This document shows, piece after piece, positions 11,655-24,324 of a DNA stretch of 64,000 nt. This DNA comes from Erigeron canadensis (taxonomy: Eukaryota > Streptophyta > Magnoliopsida > Asterales > Asteraceae), in assembly GCF_010389155.1 (NCBI RefSeq), contig NC_057769.1, positions 25,420,735 to 25,484,734 of the forward strand. Reading direction: 5' to 3'. How positions within the stretch are numbered: position 1 is the first letter of the stretch; the number at the start of each line of letters is the position of its first letter. The notes below the pieces were generated by a model. It had not been told where the DNA came from. It worked only from the letters and a program-made list of their open reading frames with translations, and searched no databases. The translations under genes were made by a program, and so were the position numbers.

Positions 11655-14600
11655 ATGGCTTCTTCTCCGCAACAACTCGAACAACCAGAAAACATTCCAG
11701 CATATCTCATCTCTGAGACATATGATCCAGGAGGGATCCCCTCTTCTAATCTTGTATCATTCCAGGCCTCGAAACTCATTATTAAGGCCAACAACTATCT
11801 TGGCTCTCCTGGTATCCCTGATAAAGTAGAGGGATACTTTTCGATGTTGGACTTCATCAAAGGATGTGATGTCAGAAGGACGATTTACAGAGATCCTGAG
11901 GAAATGCCTCTTCATCTCTTAACAGAGTTTTGGTGGACTTGTGATTATGACAAGGTTAATGCTGTTATCACGGGATCGGTGATGAAGGGGGAACACAAAA
12001 TATCTATCACTGTTGATTCTTTGAGGTACGCTCTTCGTCTTCCTCAGCAATCTGTTGAGCGTCCATTTGTTGGTTTGGTATCTACCTAAGTATGGATGGA
12101 ATGGTTGGCTACCATTGGATATGGTACCAATATTGAGCCTGTGCAAGCTGTACATAGCAACCCTCAAAAGAAGTTCTTGCCAAGGGTGTGGAGGTTGCTG
12201 TTCACACATGTAATACAATGTCTTGGTGGCAACAGTGGCTCATTTGATCAAGCCACTGCTGGTCAGATGCAGATGATATATGCACTGGCAAATGGTCGAT
12301 TTCTAGACTTTGCCAGTGTCATTTTTGAAGATCTTAAGGGAAAGGTCACCATCAAGAATAGATCAAGTTCAGTACCGTTTGCAAGATTCCTCTCACTGAT
12401 CTCAAACAAGAATTAAAGGAGAAGTACATGCCTCCTGGTGCTCAATACATGCTGTCTCCCAGGATCGCCAACACTGTATATAAGACTCTGGCATGTGATC
12501 CAGACCAATTTGAAGCAAGATTTGCTGAGCTCACTCTAACAATGAATCAGGTACTTCTCACTGTCTTTCCTGAACAATATGCACTAAACCCCTATGGAGC
12601 TGGTGTGCTGGTAATCCCCTCAGCAGCCTCCAAAGCTCACAAGAAACCCAAAAAATTAAGGAAATTAAAAATTCTTTATTCCACTTCACCTCCTGCTGCT
12701 GTCCCAAAACAGCAGCAGCGAGTACCAAAGGGCCCAACCATTAAGGTTAGGACATCCTCACGGCCCAAGGACAATAGAGACATAGCCAACCCGTCAGCAG
12801 TTTCCCAACAGACTGCTGATATGAATACGGGAAACAGACAGCAGCCACCTCATACTTTTGTAGGCGAGGTTGTTGTAGAAATTGGGTCATCCCGGCCCAT
12901 TAGAGTTGAGTCTACCACTCCAATAATTCCTTCCTCCTCTCAACCCTCTGAGTCGCTGTCAACAGCCAGATCACAGGTGATGCTAGAGACAACCAATTCT
13001 ACGGCCAATGATGAGTCAGTGCCACAACACACTGACGCTTAGGCACCCGATTCCCCTGACCCTTTAAACTTTTCTATTGAAGCAAGGCGTGTTGGTATTA
13101 AGGATGCCGAGAATGTGGTGGTGGAGTCTGGTGCTGATGAGGTCGCACACGTACTTGAAAATATATTTACTGAAGGTGCTGGAGATGAATTGGTTGATAA
13201 TGTTGTGGGTGCTGGTGATATGACTGTTGAAAGTGCTGATGATTTCGCACAAGAATATTTAGTGGAAAGTGGTGGATTTGATGTTAGTGATGATGTTGAG
13301 TTTGATGATGAAGAAAGTGATTTGGATTTGGATGATTTTATGGTTGAGGATTTCCAGCTTGATTCCTCCACCCAGGCTGCTGTACAAGTAAGTGATATGG
13401 AGGAGGATGCTGATAAGGAGACTGCTGTTGATGATACTGCAACAGTCATTGAAAATCCTGAAGACGTTGTTGACACTAATACAGCAGTTGTTGGTATAGT
13501 TGAACAAGCAGAAGTACAAGCACTGGGCATGCCCTCTTTTGGCATGCCTTCTTCCTTCTTAAGTGCTTTTGGATGCACATCTGGGAAGCCTTTTGATGTT
13601 CCATTAACTGCCAAAGAGCTGGGACTCTCCTTCAATACCAACTCTGCTGGCAGGCTTGCCAGAATAGAAGAAAATCTGAATGATCTCACCAAGGCTGCTT
13701 CTATTGCAATTAAAATGAAAGATGTTGAAGACGATGCCTTGGTGAATACATTAAAAAGCTGGTATCTCATGCAGCAAGACAACTCTGCCAGCATCGATAA
13801 GATCAAAGAAAAATCCATCTCCATGGCTGCTGATCAAATTAAGCTGCGCATATTTTCCTCTTCTATTAGAAGAGATCAACAGGCTATCAGGGGAGTTACT
13901 CGATCGTTGTGTAGGACTGGAAATGCCACCAGAATGCTTGCAAAGAAGGCATCCTCTAGCAGTAACGCTGCTGCTGCTGAGGTTAAGAAGCTTGCTGACC
14001 TGGTGTCTCCCCTTATCACCCAGGTTGAGAACAATTCTAAGGCAATCAGTGCCTTGGAAACACAATTGGCCAGTCTTCCTCCTCCTCAAGTCTCGTTCAC
14101 TGAGGAAGATCGTAAGTGCCAACAGAAGCTAGAGGCAGAAGTTGGGGAAATTAAGAACATGCTAACCCAACTTCTCAACAAGAAAGATGCTCCGACAGCA
14201 ACTGTGGAGGTTGTTATCAATAATACAACCTCCAAGGGGGAGAAAACTGATGCTGTCATCTTGGATCTTGTCTCTGAAGCAGTAAAAAAGGCAGTGGGTA
14301 ATATGTTTAAAGAAACTGCTGACAAGGTCCTTGATGAAGATGATAATGACGCTACAGCCACTGAAACAACAAATGAAGAAAGAGCATTGGTGGCTGTAGA
14401 AGAAACAAGTCCCCCTGCTGGTGCTGAGGGGGAGACTTTAATAAAGTAAGCTGCTGATGTTTCCTCTGCTAATGTTGAGGGGGAGACAGGTGCAAATGTT
14501 GAGGGGGAGCAACCATTGACTGTTACTGATGCTCCTCAGGCTCAAAATGTGTTTAATGAAGAGGAAGAGGAATTAAGTCCTCGAACAATAAGAGCAGGAT

Positions 14601-15817
14601 GGGAAGCCGCTCGCATTCAAGAAATGGAGACGGATAGATCCAGAGAAATGCTCCCTATCTTTCATCCCCGTTATGTTGCAAATGCTCAAGTCACTCAAAT
14701 AACTGAAGCTGGAAGGAAGCAGCTAATAGACGCTGGCATTCTCAGGAGACCATCTTCCTCACTCACTGCTCAAAATATATCCATCACTTCCCTGGCAGGC
14801 AATCAATTTCAAGTGATTGATGTTCTCTCTCTTACTGCCGAGGGAAAAACTCAAGAAGAGGCACTAGAGGAGCTAGACAGAAGAAAGTTAAACCAGGAGA
14901 ATGAAAGAAAGAATCTGCAGTTCATTTCCCAGTTGGCTCTTTCCGAGAAGGATCAGATGGATGCTGAGCAGAAGATGCTGCTGACCACTGGTGGGCCTCA
15001 AGCTCTCTACAGACAAAAGCAAGCTGATGTAGAGCAGCGATTGAAAGAAAAAAGAGAGAAGTTTGAGAGTGAGAAGGCCAAGTGGATAAAGATCATGAAT
15101 GACAGAAAGAGGAAGGAAAGAATAACTGCTGCTGAGGTCCATAAAGTAGCATTGGGAACTAAATCCAATCTGAAGTTCGTAAGGGAAGGGGACACTGCTT
15201 CAACAAGAATTGAAGATGTGAAGATTACCAACCTGGGAGCTTCAGAATGGTTTGAAATCTACATGCTGATCAAAAACAAAGAGGCTGCCAGTTATGTACT
15301 CCTTCAGAAAATGCTGAAAGACTATTTTGATAAAGCTCTGAAGTTTGAAACAAAGTTTAAGGCAGACCTCCCAATGCTGAGAGCTGTCTTTGGGACCCCG
15401 GCAGCTGTTTCTTTGTTAGCAGGCAAGCGTGTACCTAAAAGAAAGCATGCTGAAAGACCTTTGCTTGATGATCTTCCTCCTATTCCCACTGATGCTGGTT
15501 TAAACCTGAAGCTTCCTCCTAGAGCTTTATTTGAAGAAGGGAGAGTTCTTGAACAACCTGCTGGTATCTTCTTCAACAACTTTCAAAATGATGAACTTTT
15601 CTTCCGCCTCGCTGAAATGGAAAAGGCATCCACTGGATTTCTGATTGGCCTCAGAAAAAGATTTGTCAAGGTATCGAGTGCCAGATCAGTCGTCAGCAGG
15701 ATAGATGAGGAATTGACAAGGCCTCATAGAAGAGATGACCCAGTGCTGAGGATAGCCAAACAGGAGGAAGCTTATGAAATTGAAGCAGCAATGGCCTCAA
15801 ATGTCTTTAATATTTAA
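11655..15817 (+). pseudogene. Third ORF of the SIRE-type element (accessory, coiled-coil), broken
   Basis: Five successive open stretches (11655-12089, 12096-12416, 12428-13042, 13115-14449, 14516-15817) appear to be one protein of about 1,350 residues with single stops and frame changes between them. The start ATG at 11655 follows a pyrimidine-rich leader. The N-terminal part has the pattern LLTEFWWTC, then VWRLLFTHVIQCLGGNSGSFD and FLDFASVIFEDLKGK. The middle is Pro/Ser/Gln-rich and then strongly acidic. The C-terminal part is Lys/Glu-rich, coiled-coil-like, and ends with LGASEWFEIYMLIKNK and FNNFQNDELFFRLAEME. I see no signal peptide or membrane segment, so I do not call it env-like. The same C-terminus recurs at 61085-61607, and N-terminal plus central parts recur at 34560-38100, so it is a conserved component of the element family. 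Its function is unknown. Confidence 0.75.
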
Positions 15818-15911
15818 ATTGTATTGCTTGTAATATTTTTGATGTGAAATAAAGACATTCCTTCTTCCCTCATACATGTCTTTAGACTTATCCATTCCGC
15901 TAGTCACCTCA

Positions 15912-15927
15912 GTAAATAAGGGGAGAT
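15912..15927 (+). other. Polypurine tract before 3' LTR
   Basis: AATAAGGGGAGAT immediately precedes the TGTTAAG start of the 3' LTR. This is the expected plus-strand primer site. Confidence 0.8.
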
Positions 15928-16584
15928 TGTTAAGTCTGGGATTCGCTGATGAGACTTGCTCGCTGACATGTGTGTCAGTAAGTCCTCAGCAAGTCTTCAG
16001 TGAGTCCAGTGACTCATCTTCAGTAGGTTAAATTATCCAATAATCTAATAATGGCGGGAATAATTCAAACAAGATAAAGACAAAAAGGCACATGGTGATT
16101 AACCAACTGTAATTTGCCATATACGGTAAAAGTACAGTTTGGACCAAAAACAAGGGGTTTCTCTTTCTTACCCGTTTTGGTAAAGAAGACAATGACACAT
16201 GATTCAAGTACCATGAGCCAATGGGATGTCGACAACCACAATCTATCACCATCAAAGGAAGGCTGTGTTGCCCTAATTCTTCCTCTATATAAAGCAACAC
16301 AGCCGCTTAGTATCAAGTGTGTTAGTCACCTTGAAAGTGTGTGTCACTTGTAATTGTTCAAGTTTAAAGTGTGTCTAGACTTAGCAATTACCTTGTTTAT
16401 TTGTATTCTTGTAAGTCAAGTTTGTAAGATCGACCATGTATTCATCGTTTAATCAATGATACATATGATTATACTTGCATTGATTTATTACAATTGAACT
16501 TGTCGTTGTTCTTGTTATTTATCTTCTTATTTACTTTCTTGTCTAATTTAAATATAACATAAGTTGTGCATTCCTGGACCATCA
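15928..16584 (+). repeat. 3' LTR of the SIRE-type element
   Basis: 657 bases, TGTTAAG...CCATCA, with a TATATAAA box at 16286-16293. It is followed directly by GATGG (16585-16589), the second target-site duplication. Confidence 0.9.
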
Positions 16585-16888
16585 GATGGTGGTTGTCGAC
16601 ACTTCATTGGTTCGTAGTACTTGAATCCAGACCCCTTTGTCTTCATTACCAAATCGGGTATGAGAGAGAAAACCCTTCCTTTGGTCCTAACTGTATCTTT
16701 GTCATACATGGTAAAATACAGTTGAAAGAACCACCATGTGACTTCTTGTCTTCTTTTGATTTTAAATCTTCCCGCCATGACTAACAGTTTTGAAAGATAC
16801 CACCCGCTGACAAGAGTCACTTGACTCGCTAATGGTATGCTGCTGACATACCCCAGCGACCAAGTCTGGTCAGCGAATCCTTAACTCA
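16585..16888 (-). mobile_element. Old SIRE-type solo LTR, piece 3 of 3 (5' end of LTR)
   Basis: After the second GATGG, the reverse complement of the LTR U3 part continues (accaccatgtgac, cttcccgccat, then cagcgaatccttaact). It ends at 16888, followed by ATAAA (16889-16893), which matches the five bases before piece 1. This closes the outermost layer of the nest. Confidence 0.75.
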
Positions 16889-19800
16889 ATAAATATACTC
16901 TTGGAGATAAACATATAATTTATAGATAATTGTGTATTAAAAAGATTGTTCTGGGAGTTCAATGTTATTGTATCTTATGTTAAGTTCTACAATATATATG
17001 TTGATTGTTAAGTTGCAAAGGGCAAACTGTAAGGCGATCGCGCGTCTTCAGCCAGGAAAACCATATATATATATATCTTTATCGTTACTTTTGGTTTAAA
17101 AGTTTCACAGTGGTATACAGGCTTGAACAATTTGTCATGTAATCTGATAGTTAAGTTTTATGCAAAAACCGTAACGTGTTGGCTTTATTTGTGGTTCTTT
17201 TCTTACCGTTTAACTAATATGATATCGGGTACTTTCTATGCGCCGTCCTAATGGCTAAAAATACGAATTAACTGGCCTGGCCTAGACGGACAGATCAGCC
17301 CCTGGCTAGCCACTTAACTCCAAGTTTTGGGAAAAACACACTAACCCAATCGTCCAGGTATCAGGCATGATAACGAATTAATTATGTTAAAACTCGGTGC
17401 CAATTTGATCAAACTTGAATATGAATTTCTCCAATTCATTGGTTGTCTCCCACGTCAATTTTTTCATGAATTGGCATTGGCATTGTGTTTACATTTGGTA
17501 ACCCTTTTGAACATGTAAATATGATGATGAATTTGGTTAATTAGCCGTTCAATTTTGGGCAATAAATATTAACGATAACTTTATTTGACTAAATATTCAA
17601 TTAACTCAAAGCTTAAAATTTTATCTGTCAATGTGGGGCTCGTTTTTATTTTGTACGGGTTTTTGTTTCTTAGGTTAAATTCTAAAATTCAATTTCGGGT
17701 ACGGATAATCTTAAAAAGTTAAAATTATTTAGGTAGTCAATTTTTTCTTCTCTTAACCGTTTGAAACAAGTTGTTGCAAATTCCTTGACTAATTAAACTT
17801 CTAATGTTCATGTGTCATGTCAAACTTAGTTAAGTTGCGTTTTGATTTACAAATTTTGATAAAAATCTGAAAGATATGGAATTGAATTATATTTTTAGTG
17901 CTTCATTGTTCAAAAATAAGAAATTTCATTGAGTTAGATGTAATTTAACAAATTTTGTGTAGTAACAACGAATAGGCCCATACTGCATAATTGTGTTGAC
18001 CAGACCTTTTACATTCCTTTCGTGAGTATTATAAACATACGACTTTTAATTTTGTGGGACATGTCAACAATAACGAGGTCCATTTTTCGTTCTTTATCCT
18101 CTGTTTTGAGGCCCTATTTGACATATATTATTGATTTCCATTCGACTTAGTTTTCCTTGATTATGAGTTAGTGATATATATAGGAACACAAGATTTTCAG
18201 TCGCTAAAAAGTCAATAGTCATACCGTACTTCATTATATTGTACCAAAGATCCATACGCGAAGGAATGTATATATGACTCAAGCACAAATATTCCCCATT
18301 GTACCAAGGCGCAATAGTTTAATTAACTCAACGCCTTCTAATCACAACTTAAAACATCCATTACTCAAATCTTATAAAATGAGTCAAACTAATTGACGAC
18401 GACGTCATATTGTCATGTAATCCTTTTCGCGACTACACCATGTCGTCGCAATAGATGAAGCTAAATGTCAAAAAAGAATCGCTTTTTGACTTCTCAAGTC
18501 AAACTAATTAACATACTACGACGACATATTGCTGTCGCGATAAAAAAAAAAAAATACACAATTTGTAGGACATAACAACGAAAGAAAACATGTATAATAA
18601 TATACACAACGGATCAAGTCCAATCGAGATCGACAGTAGGTGGGGAACACATAGAGAAAGAATCAAAGTATATAAATCTATATGAAGTTAAGTTTCAAAG
18701 GTCCATTTGCAGATTCAATTTTTCAACAAGCAAATCATGAATTCACAAGAAACTAACTTTTCTTTTATATTACCAAACAAGATGGAGCTTTTACTTTCTA
18801 TCGTGTATCCCCAACCTAACCCTCAACCCTCAATATCACCTACCGACACAAAAACAAAACTTGAGAGAAATGGGGGCCATCTTCATTACAAATAGGAAGT
18901 ACAAGAATATGAGAACTTATACACAATGGGTAACTAAAGGACACAACTTTTTACATTATATATTCTTAAATTATTATTATCATTTTATTATACTGGAATT
19001 CTCTGATCTCCTGTATCGTTTTTATACATAGAACAGAATGCATATCACATAGGTAAATGATTAAATAATGAGGTTGATATTTCAATTACAAGAAGTAGTA
19101 ATGACTAATGAGACCTTAACGTACAAGTAGTATTATTCATTCAATGAGACTCTAATGGCTTTTGACAACATGTGAAAAAAGCTTAAGCATGTTGTTTTCA
19201 AACTATATCATACGAGAAATAATTAGGCCATACCCTACTTAAATAGGAGGATCATGCATTCAATGAGATCCTAATGGGATTTGACAAACTTTGCAAAATG
19301 CTTAAAGATAAAAGTTTCGAGCAATATTATAATTAGTCTAGCTATACCCGCCTATATACATGTGCACGTACACACTTTTTCTTGTACAAAGTGAGTGAGC
19401 TTCAAACAAATGAATTGATCGAAGTTTAATGTTGCCATTGTAGATAATACTAATTATATATACTAATATTAATTAATATTAATAGTCAATGCTCTGTACT
19501 TCGATGAAAGAAAGTCTACTTTCCCAAATATTTGTTTATTCCTAACGTTAACTTTGACAACCGTGTTTAACACTAACACAGATAAAAGAAAAATCAAAGA
19601 ATTGCCACTACCATAATATTTAGCATTTTCTTATTAATTATACTAAGCATATGTACCAAAAGGTTGATATTTAACAATCCGAAACCGGTTGTTAAATCCA
19701 AAACCTTTAAAGATGTCCTCAATAATTATCAATTAGGTTACAAATTTTGACTCATATATATTACTGTCGTTATTTTTCTTGGTCTTTTTCAAAGATTTCT

Positions 19801-20194
19801 CATTTTGTGTTAGTCATTGTTTATGAAGATATATTACTAACAATCAGTTCTTGGTCCTTGCAATTTCGAATGTCAATATTAAATCGAATTATGCGAAGAA
19901 TTCTAATCTAATCAAAAAATCAAGTAAAAAATTAAAGGATTGGTCAAACAATTGCCACTCAAGTACAGTTTTTTTCACAGAATTAGTTTGAACCCTAAAA
20001 TCAAAATACAGGTCAGGTGTTACTATTCCATCCCTGTTCATACCAAAAGTACTCATTCAAACCTTTTTTTGTTTCTTTTTCTCCACTCATTTCCTTACCC
20101 CTTAGATTTCTATTTGTTCTCCCATTTTCACTCTTCTTCTCTCTCTACAAATCATAAAATACTAAAACATATTCCTCGTTATTAAACATAAATA
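16889..20194. other. Intergenic DNA upstream of the AHL gene
   Basis: About 3.3 kb of AT-rich sequence with no convincing exon. There are TA-rich runs (17062-17075), an A-run at 18541-18553, and two related short segments with 'acgacgacgtcatattgtc' and 'ctacgacgacatattgctgtc' (18395-18415 and 18515-18540) facing each other, which could be remains of a small inverted-repeat element. Confidence 0.4.
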
Positions 20195-20350
20195 TTCCTC
20201 CATTACCATCTTACTTTTTCTTTTTTTTTATATTCTTCATCATCTCTTTCTTCTTGTTTCTCCCCCTTTAGATTTCATCTCCTGATCTATATCTATATTA
20301 TATCTATCTATAATCTATAATAATAATCTATCTATATCTATATTTATAAT
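20195..20350 (+). promoter_or_regulatory. Probable 5' leader of the AHL gene
   Basis: A pyrimidine-rich stretch (tttttctttttttttt, cttcttgtttctccccc) is followed by repeated 'tctata' units (20285-20345) running into the ATG at 20351. The C/T-rich part looks like a plant 5' untranslated leader; the transcription start cannot be fixed from sequence alone. Confidence 0.35.
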
Positions 20351-21154
20351 ATGTCAAGCAATAATAATCTAGACTTAACTTCAACTTCCCCTTTCTCCCT
20401 TCAAAACTTGCAAAACCGCCCTGATCTCCACCTCCAAATCCCTCCCGATTCCGAAGACGACACCAACGAAAACACTCCCGGCTCCGGCTCAGGAAGCGGA
20501 GACGTCGTCGGGTCCCGTAGGCCACGTGGCCGTCCCCCGGGTTCAAAAAACAAACCAAAACCCCCAGTTATCATCACTCGAGAAAGTGCTAACACACTTA
20601 GGGCTCATATCTTAGAAATAAGTAGCGGTTGTGACGTTTTCGAGTCGATTTCAAACTACGCTCGAAAACGTCAACGAGGTATATGTATTGTCAGTGGGAG
20701 CGGTACCGTGAATAACGTGAGTCTCAGACAACCAGCTTCAGCTGGATCTGTACTCACGCTTCACGGCCGGTTCGAAATCCTTTCGTTATCCGGATCTTTT
20801 TTGCCTCCACCTGCTCCACCTGGAGCAACAAGTTTGACTATTTATTTAGCTGGTGGACAAGGTCAAGTAGTTGGTGGAAATGTTGTTGGAGCGTTAATCG
20901 CGTCTGGATCGGTTATCGTTATCGCGGCGTCTTTCACAAATGTTGCTTATGAAAGACTACCTTTAGATGATCAAGTAGAAGATGCTAATACTAACGCTGG
21001 TGACGGACATGGTGGTGGATTTCCTCATCCCGATCCTTCTTCAATGGGTTTGCCTTTTTTTAACTTGCCTCTTAACATGCCTAATGTTCAGTTGCCAGTT
21101 GATGGTGGTGGTGGTGGTTGGTCTGGAAACATGCCGAATAGGCCGCCTTACTAA
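20351..21154 (+). CDS. AT-hook motif nuclear-localized (AHL) protein, 267 aa
   Basis: AHL proteins bind AT-rich nuclear DNA and act as transcriptional and chromatin regulators; in Arabidopsis, clade A members restrain hypocotyl growth and affect flowering. A Ser/acidic N-terminus leads to one AT-hook, [17 protein letters not shown] at residues 56-72 with core RGRP at 59-62. The PPC/DUF296 domain runs from about 80 to 200 and includes [15 protein letters not shown] (139-144) and [11 protein letters not shown]. The C-terminal 65 residues are Gly/Pro-rich. One type I hook and a single exon are marks of clade A. The PPC domain mediates trimer formation in the family. The start is the first ATG of the frame and lies directly after the leader, and the length fits the family. 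No lesion is visible, and codons are more GC-rich than the surroundings. I cannot assign the Arabidopsis orthologue. Confidence 0.95.
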   Translation: MSSNNNLDLTSTSPFSLQNLQNRPDLHLQIPPDSEDDTNENTPGSGSGSGDVVGSRRPRGRPPGSKNKPKPPVIITRESANTLRAHILEISSGCDVFESISNYARKRQRGICIVSGSGTVNNVSLRQPASAGSVLTLHGRFEILSLSGSFLPPPAPPGATSLTIYLAGGQGQVVGGNVVGALIASGSVIVIAASFTNVAYERLPLDDQVEDANTNAGDGHGGGFPHPDPSSMGLPFFNLPLNMPNVQLPVDGGGGGWSGNMPNRPPY

Positions 21155-22718
21155 CCGTGTTGAAATCAAGGGAAGAAAAAAAAAATTAAAAGGTCAGGTG
21201 ATTAATTAAACTCCATGGATTATTATTATCAAAATTAATCTTGTACAATAACCTCTCTACTCTACTCTACTCTACTCTCTAATTTTTATTTTCATTTTGT
21301 TAATTTTCAATCTAGGGATGATTTCTTGGTCATTACTTTTGAATCCTTTATTTTAGATAGAATCATCTTCTTCTTTGTCATGTTGTTGGTATGTTTCTGC
21401 ATTTATCGAACCGAAAAACGGAGTTTCGCTGTTATCATTGATATTATTATCTTTATCATTATCGGTTATTTTATGTTTTAATTTCAAAAAAACATCCATT
21501 GTTTGCTTAATTTTGGCAAGAAAATTGACTCACTTGGAAGCTCACGTGTCATTTTAGGTTATATATATAGAAATTACTAACATTAGATTCTGTATATATT
21601 AATTTATGTTACTATTGTATGATATTTTTATCCATGAAAATGTAGTTTTTATTATCCATTGGACTTAAAATTGTTACTGTTATATTGGTTTATACAGATA
21701 CAGATATACATAAATAAATTAAAGTTCAACTTGGACACTAGATTCAATGAATAAGTTAGCATTTCTACTCTGAGTATTTATATTATTATAATTAAAAATT
21801 TCAGGTTCTAATTAGAAGGAATACTCTATCAGTTTCTTCTTTAATGGTTGATGCCCAATAGATGTTTATATTCATTAAAAAATAATGAGATTATTCTATA
21901 GTTATTGACCAGGACATTATTACTAACATCGATATTACAACTTGAATGGTCATATTTGTAATTATTGGATAACTAATAATCAACATATATATCTCCATTA
22001 TTTTAAAAAAATCATTAGCTCCATCACGATTACCTAGTGGCTAGTTCTATGCTTTTATTGCTAGTGTGTTACTTTCCACAGTAAATCTGTAAAAAAGATT
22101 CTTAAAAAAATCAAAGAATATAAGGGTTTTGATGAATACATTTAGATAGGTTGTAGGTATTAGTTTGGATCAAAGTTTAGTTGTTACTAGTAGTTTTTTG
22201 TGATGTTTTTTTAGTTGCAATACTCATCTTTTTTTTACTAGTCAAAGAAATGTCTAAACCATTTGCAATCATAGAACTATACATTGTATTTTACCATAAG
22301 TTATTATTTATGTCTAGAAGGATATATATAATTATGACCAATCTCTCACTACTTTTATCTATAAAGATTAGTTTGTGTTTTTCATCTTCTAAGAAATTAA
22401 GAAATGTTTTTTCTTCTTGCATTATATCTATAAATTGACAATATAATTTTATACCATATATATAAAAATCCAAATAATAGTCAGAAGTTAGGGCAAGCTT
22501 GCATTGAGGTTATTCAAGGGTATATATAGCCTTGTAATCTGGAACTAAGCATATAGCTACTGATGATGATTGCCTAGCTAGCTTGTGATCACTAACTTGT
22601 TCATTTATCAAATCAGATCACTGCCAGATTATTATTATTCTTAAGATCTTGCACTTGGGTAATATATGTAGAGTAGTAAACAAAAAAAGCCTAATATAGA
22701 TATATGTGATCATTAAAT
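21155..22718. other. AHL 3' flank and intergenic DNA
   Basis: The first ~400 bases probably include the AHL 3' UTR, with a (CTCTA)n microsatellite at 21255-21283. The rest is AT-rich without recognisable exons or transposon ends. Confidence 0.45.
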
Positions 22719-22734
22719 CCAATTAAACCATATA

Positions 22735-22969
22735 AAAGTAACTGCTTAGTGCCGTCTTCTGTGGGTTTTGAGCCTCAATACCTCGATGGTGTATGGGGGA
22801 GGTTAAGATGTAGGCAGACCTTACCTCTACCTAAGTAGAGAGGCTGCTTTCAGTTTCTACCTAAATGGTAGAAAATGCCCTCTAACCTTTGCATGGGATG
22901 AGGATCGAACCCATGACCTCTGTTTTCAGAGACAAGGGTGTTTACCACTGATCCAACCATGTTGCTTTT
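22735..22969 (-). mobile_element. tRNA-derived SINE, complete, with TSD
   Basis: Read on the minus strand it starts near 'ggttggatcagtggtaaaca' (box A-like) and has GGGTTCGATCC (box B) 35-40 bases further on, then a ~160-base body ending in a short tail. It is flanked by a 16-bp duplication CCAATTARACCATATA (22719-22734 and 22970-22985, one mismatch). A second, 5'-truncated member of the same family lies at 49022-49211. The Pol III promoter boxes and long variable TSD define a SINE and argue against a tRNA gene. Confidence 0.85.
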
Positions 22970-22985
22970 CCAATTAGACCATATA

Positions 22986-24084
22986 TTCTAGTAAATAGGT
23001 CATAGAGTGAAAAAAAAAAAGCCTAATAGATGACTCTCACATACGTATGTTGTATATATATATATAGTTTAGAAGCACACAGATTTGTGTTTTAATTACG
23101 TGGTGCCTAGATCAGCATGACCAACTAGTTTTAAGATCTAGGGAAATAAACCAATATTAATCTTTAGTTCATTAATTTGCTCATAGCCACCATTGAAGTC
23201 TAACTTTTTTTTTTTTAAATAACTTATGTAGGAAACTAGGAATGGTTAACATGAGGAACAATATTTCTTTGATTCTGTGTGTGTTGATCAATACACCATA
23301 ATTTTTTTTTTTTTTTTTTGTCGTAAATAATTAAACGTGTTTTGATATATATATGTTGTACAAATAGAATAAGAATATATGTAATGTTTTAAAACAAGTA
23401 ACATGACCAACAATCTTGGAGAATTCATCACTATCATTGGTATAGTCTAATTATGAGTACTTTCAATAAGTAGTAATTGACAAATAGATGCTATTTTAGA
23501 ACCTTATAAGATATTATAGTTTTAGCCAAACGTGTATCTAAACGACAAGACTAACATAGTTAAACAAATGTCTTCCAAAACTTATTTAGACGTTATAAAT
23601 ACTCCTAGTGGATCAGCTACCTTTGATTATTCTATTGAGTGTAGGACCATATTCTTATTATTATATGTCTACAATGATTTAACCTTATATCTTCACTTTA
23701 ATTCGTTACACTAATATCTTGTTTATCCTAATTAACAGGCTTTTGGGTTGTGAAATGATGTTCATATCTTACCTAACAAATTTTTGGCATATCTCTCACT
23801 CTCACTCTTTTTTATCTTTAGTCAGTAAACTGGACTTGGAAGGCATTAGTTTTTTTTTTACATACAAGTTATTAGTTTATAATTAGCATTTAACACTATA
23901 ATGTATGACCAAAATAGCATATTCCCAAGAAAATGAAACTTAAAAAACATATTTTCATTTGGGATCATTTGCATACATCGTTGTTTTTCTTCTTTTTATT
24001 TGAAAAAAAAAAGAGACTATTTGTTTGTGATTGTGTGTATGCATAAAAAATAAATAGTCTCAAAAACTAAAATAACTAATTAAA
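22986..24084. other. Intergenic DNA, nothing recognised
   Basis: AT-rich with homopolymer runs (T-run at 23301-23320, A-run near 24001). I see no exon or element boundary. Confidence 0.45.
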
Positions 24085-24314
24085 TACGTATATTTTGAAT
24101 TTAAGCTTTATGTTGGGTAATAGCCAGTGACAACCAGTCGCCACTTTTCAAAGGGATCCCGAGTTCGAGTCTTGACAAATGCAAACTTGAGATAATCAGC
24201 GGATTATTAAGTGGTTGAGATTCATTTGGATACTATCCGGCCTGGCTGGGGGATTAGTGGGTACTAAATAGTACATAGGATCATGGGGTTCCTATCCAAT
24301 TACCTTTTTTTTTT
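24085..24314 (+). mobile_element. Probable SINE with T-rich tail
   Basis: A box-B-like GAGTTCGAGTC at about 24160 follows a possible box A region (gttgggtaatagcc...). The body continues for about 150 bases and ends with a run of ten T at 24305-24314. I could not find a clear target-site duplication, so the call rests on the promoter-like boxes and the tail. Confidence 0.45.
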
Positions 24315-24324
24315 CCTAATTAGC

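Larger units (their letters stand above)
3013..16584 (+). mobile_element. Complete Ty1/copia retrotransposon, SIRE-type, 13.6 kb
   Basis: Two direct LTRs (3013-3660 and 15928-16584), both TGTTAAG...CCATCA, enclose a primer-binding site, gag, pol in copia order (protease, integrase, RT, RNase H), a tandem repeat and an extra ORF region, then a polypurine tract. The flanks carry a perfect 5-bp duplication GATGG (3008-3012 and 16585-16589). The size, the over-long gag and the third ORF downstream of pol are features of the SIRE/Maximus group of plant copia elements; lineage assignment is from architecture, not phylogeny. Seven mismatches in the first ~147 LTR bases and a 9-base gap show that the insertion is not very recent. 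Every long frame is interrupted by stops or frame changes, so this copy is non-autonomous now. It lies in the older LTR of a relative. Confidence 0.92.

Noticed and set aside
13039..13824. 261-codon minus-strand frame, Ser-rich
   Set aside because: It is the antisense shadow of the acidic part of the copia third ORF; the poly-Ser composition mirrors Asp/Glu-rich repeats.
11655..15817. Envelope-like gene
   Set aside because: The position after pol invites this label, but I see no signal peptide, transmembrane segment or cysteine pattern.
22935..22960. tRNA-like boxes A and B
   Set aside because: No cloverleaf can be drawn; the 16-bp TSD and the second copy at 49 kb show a SINE.
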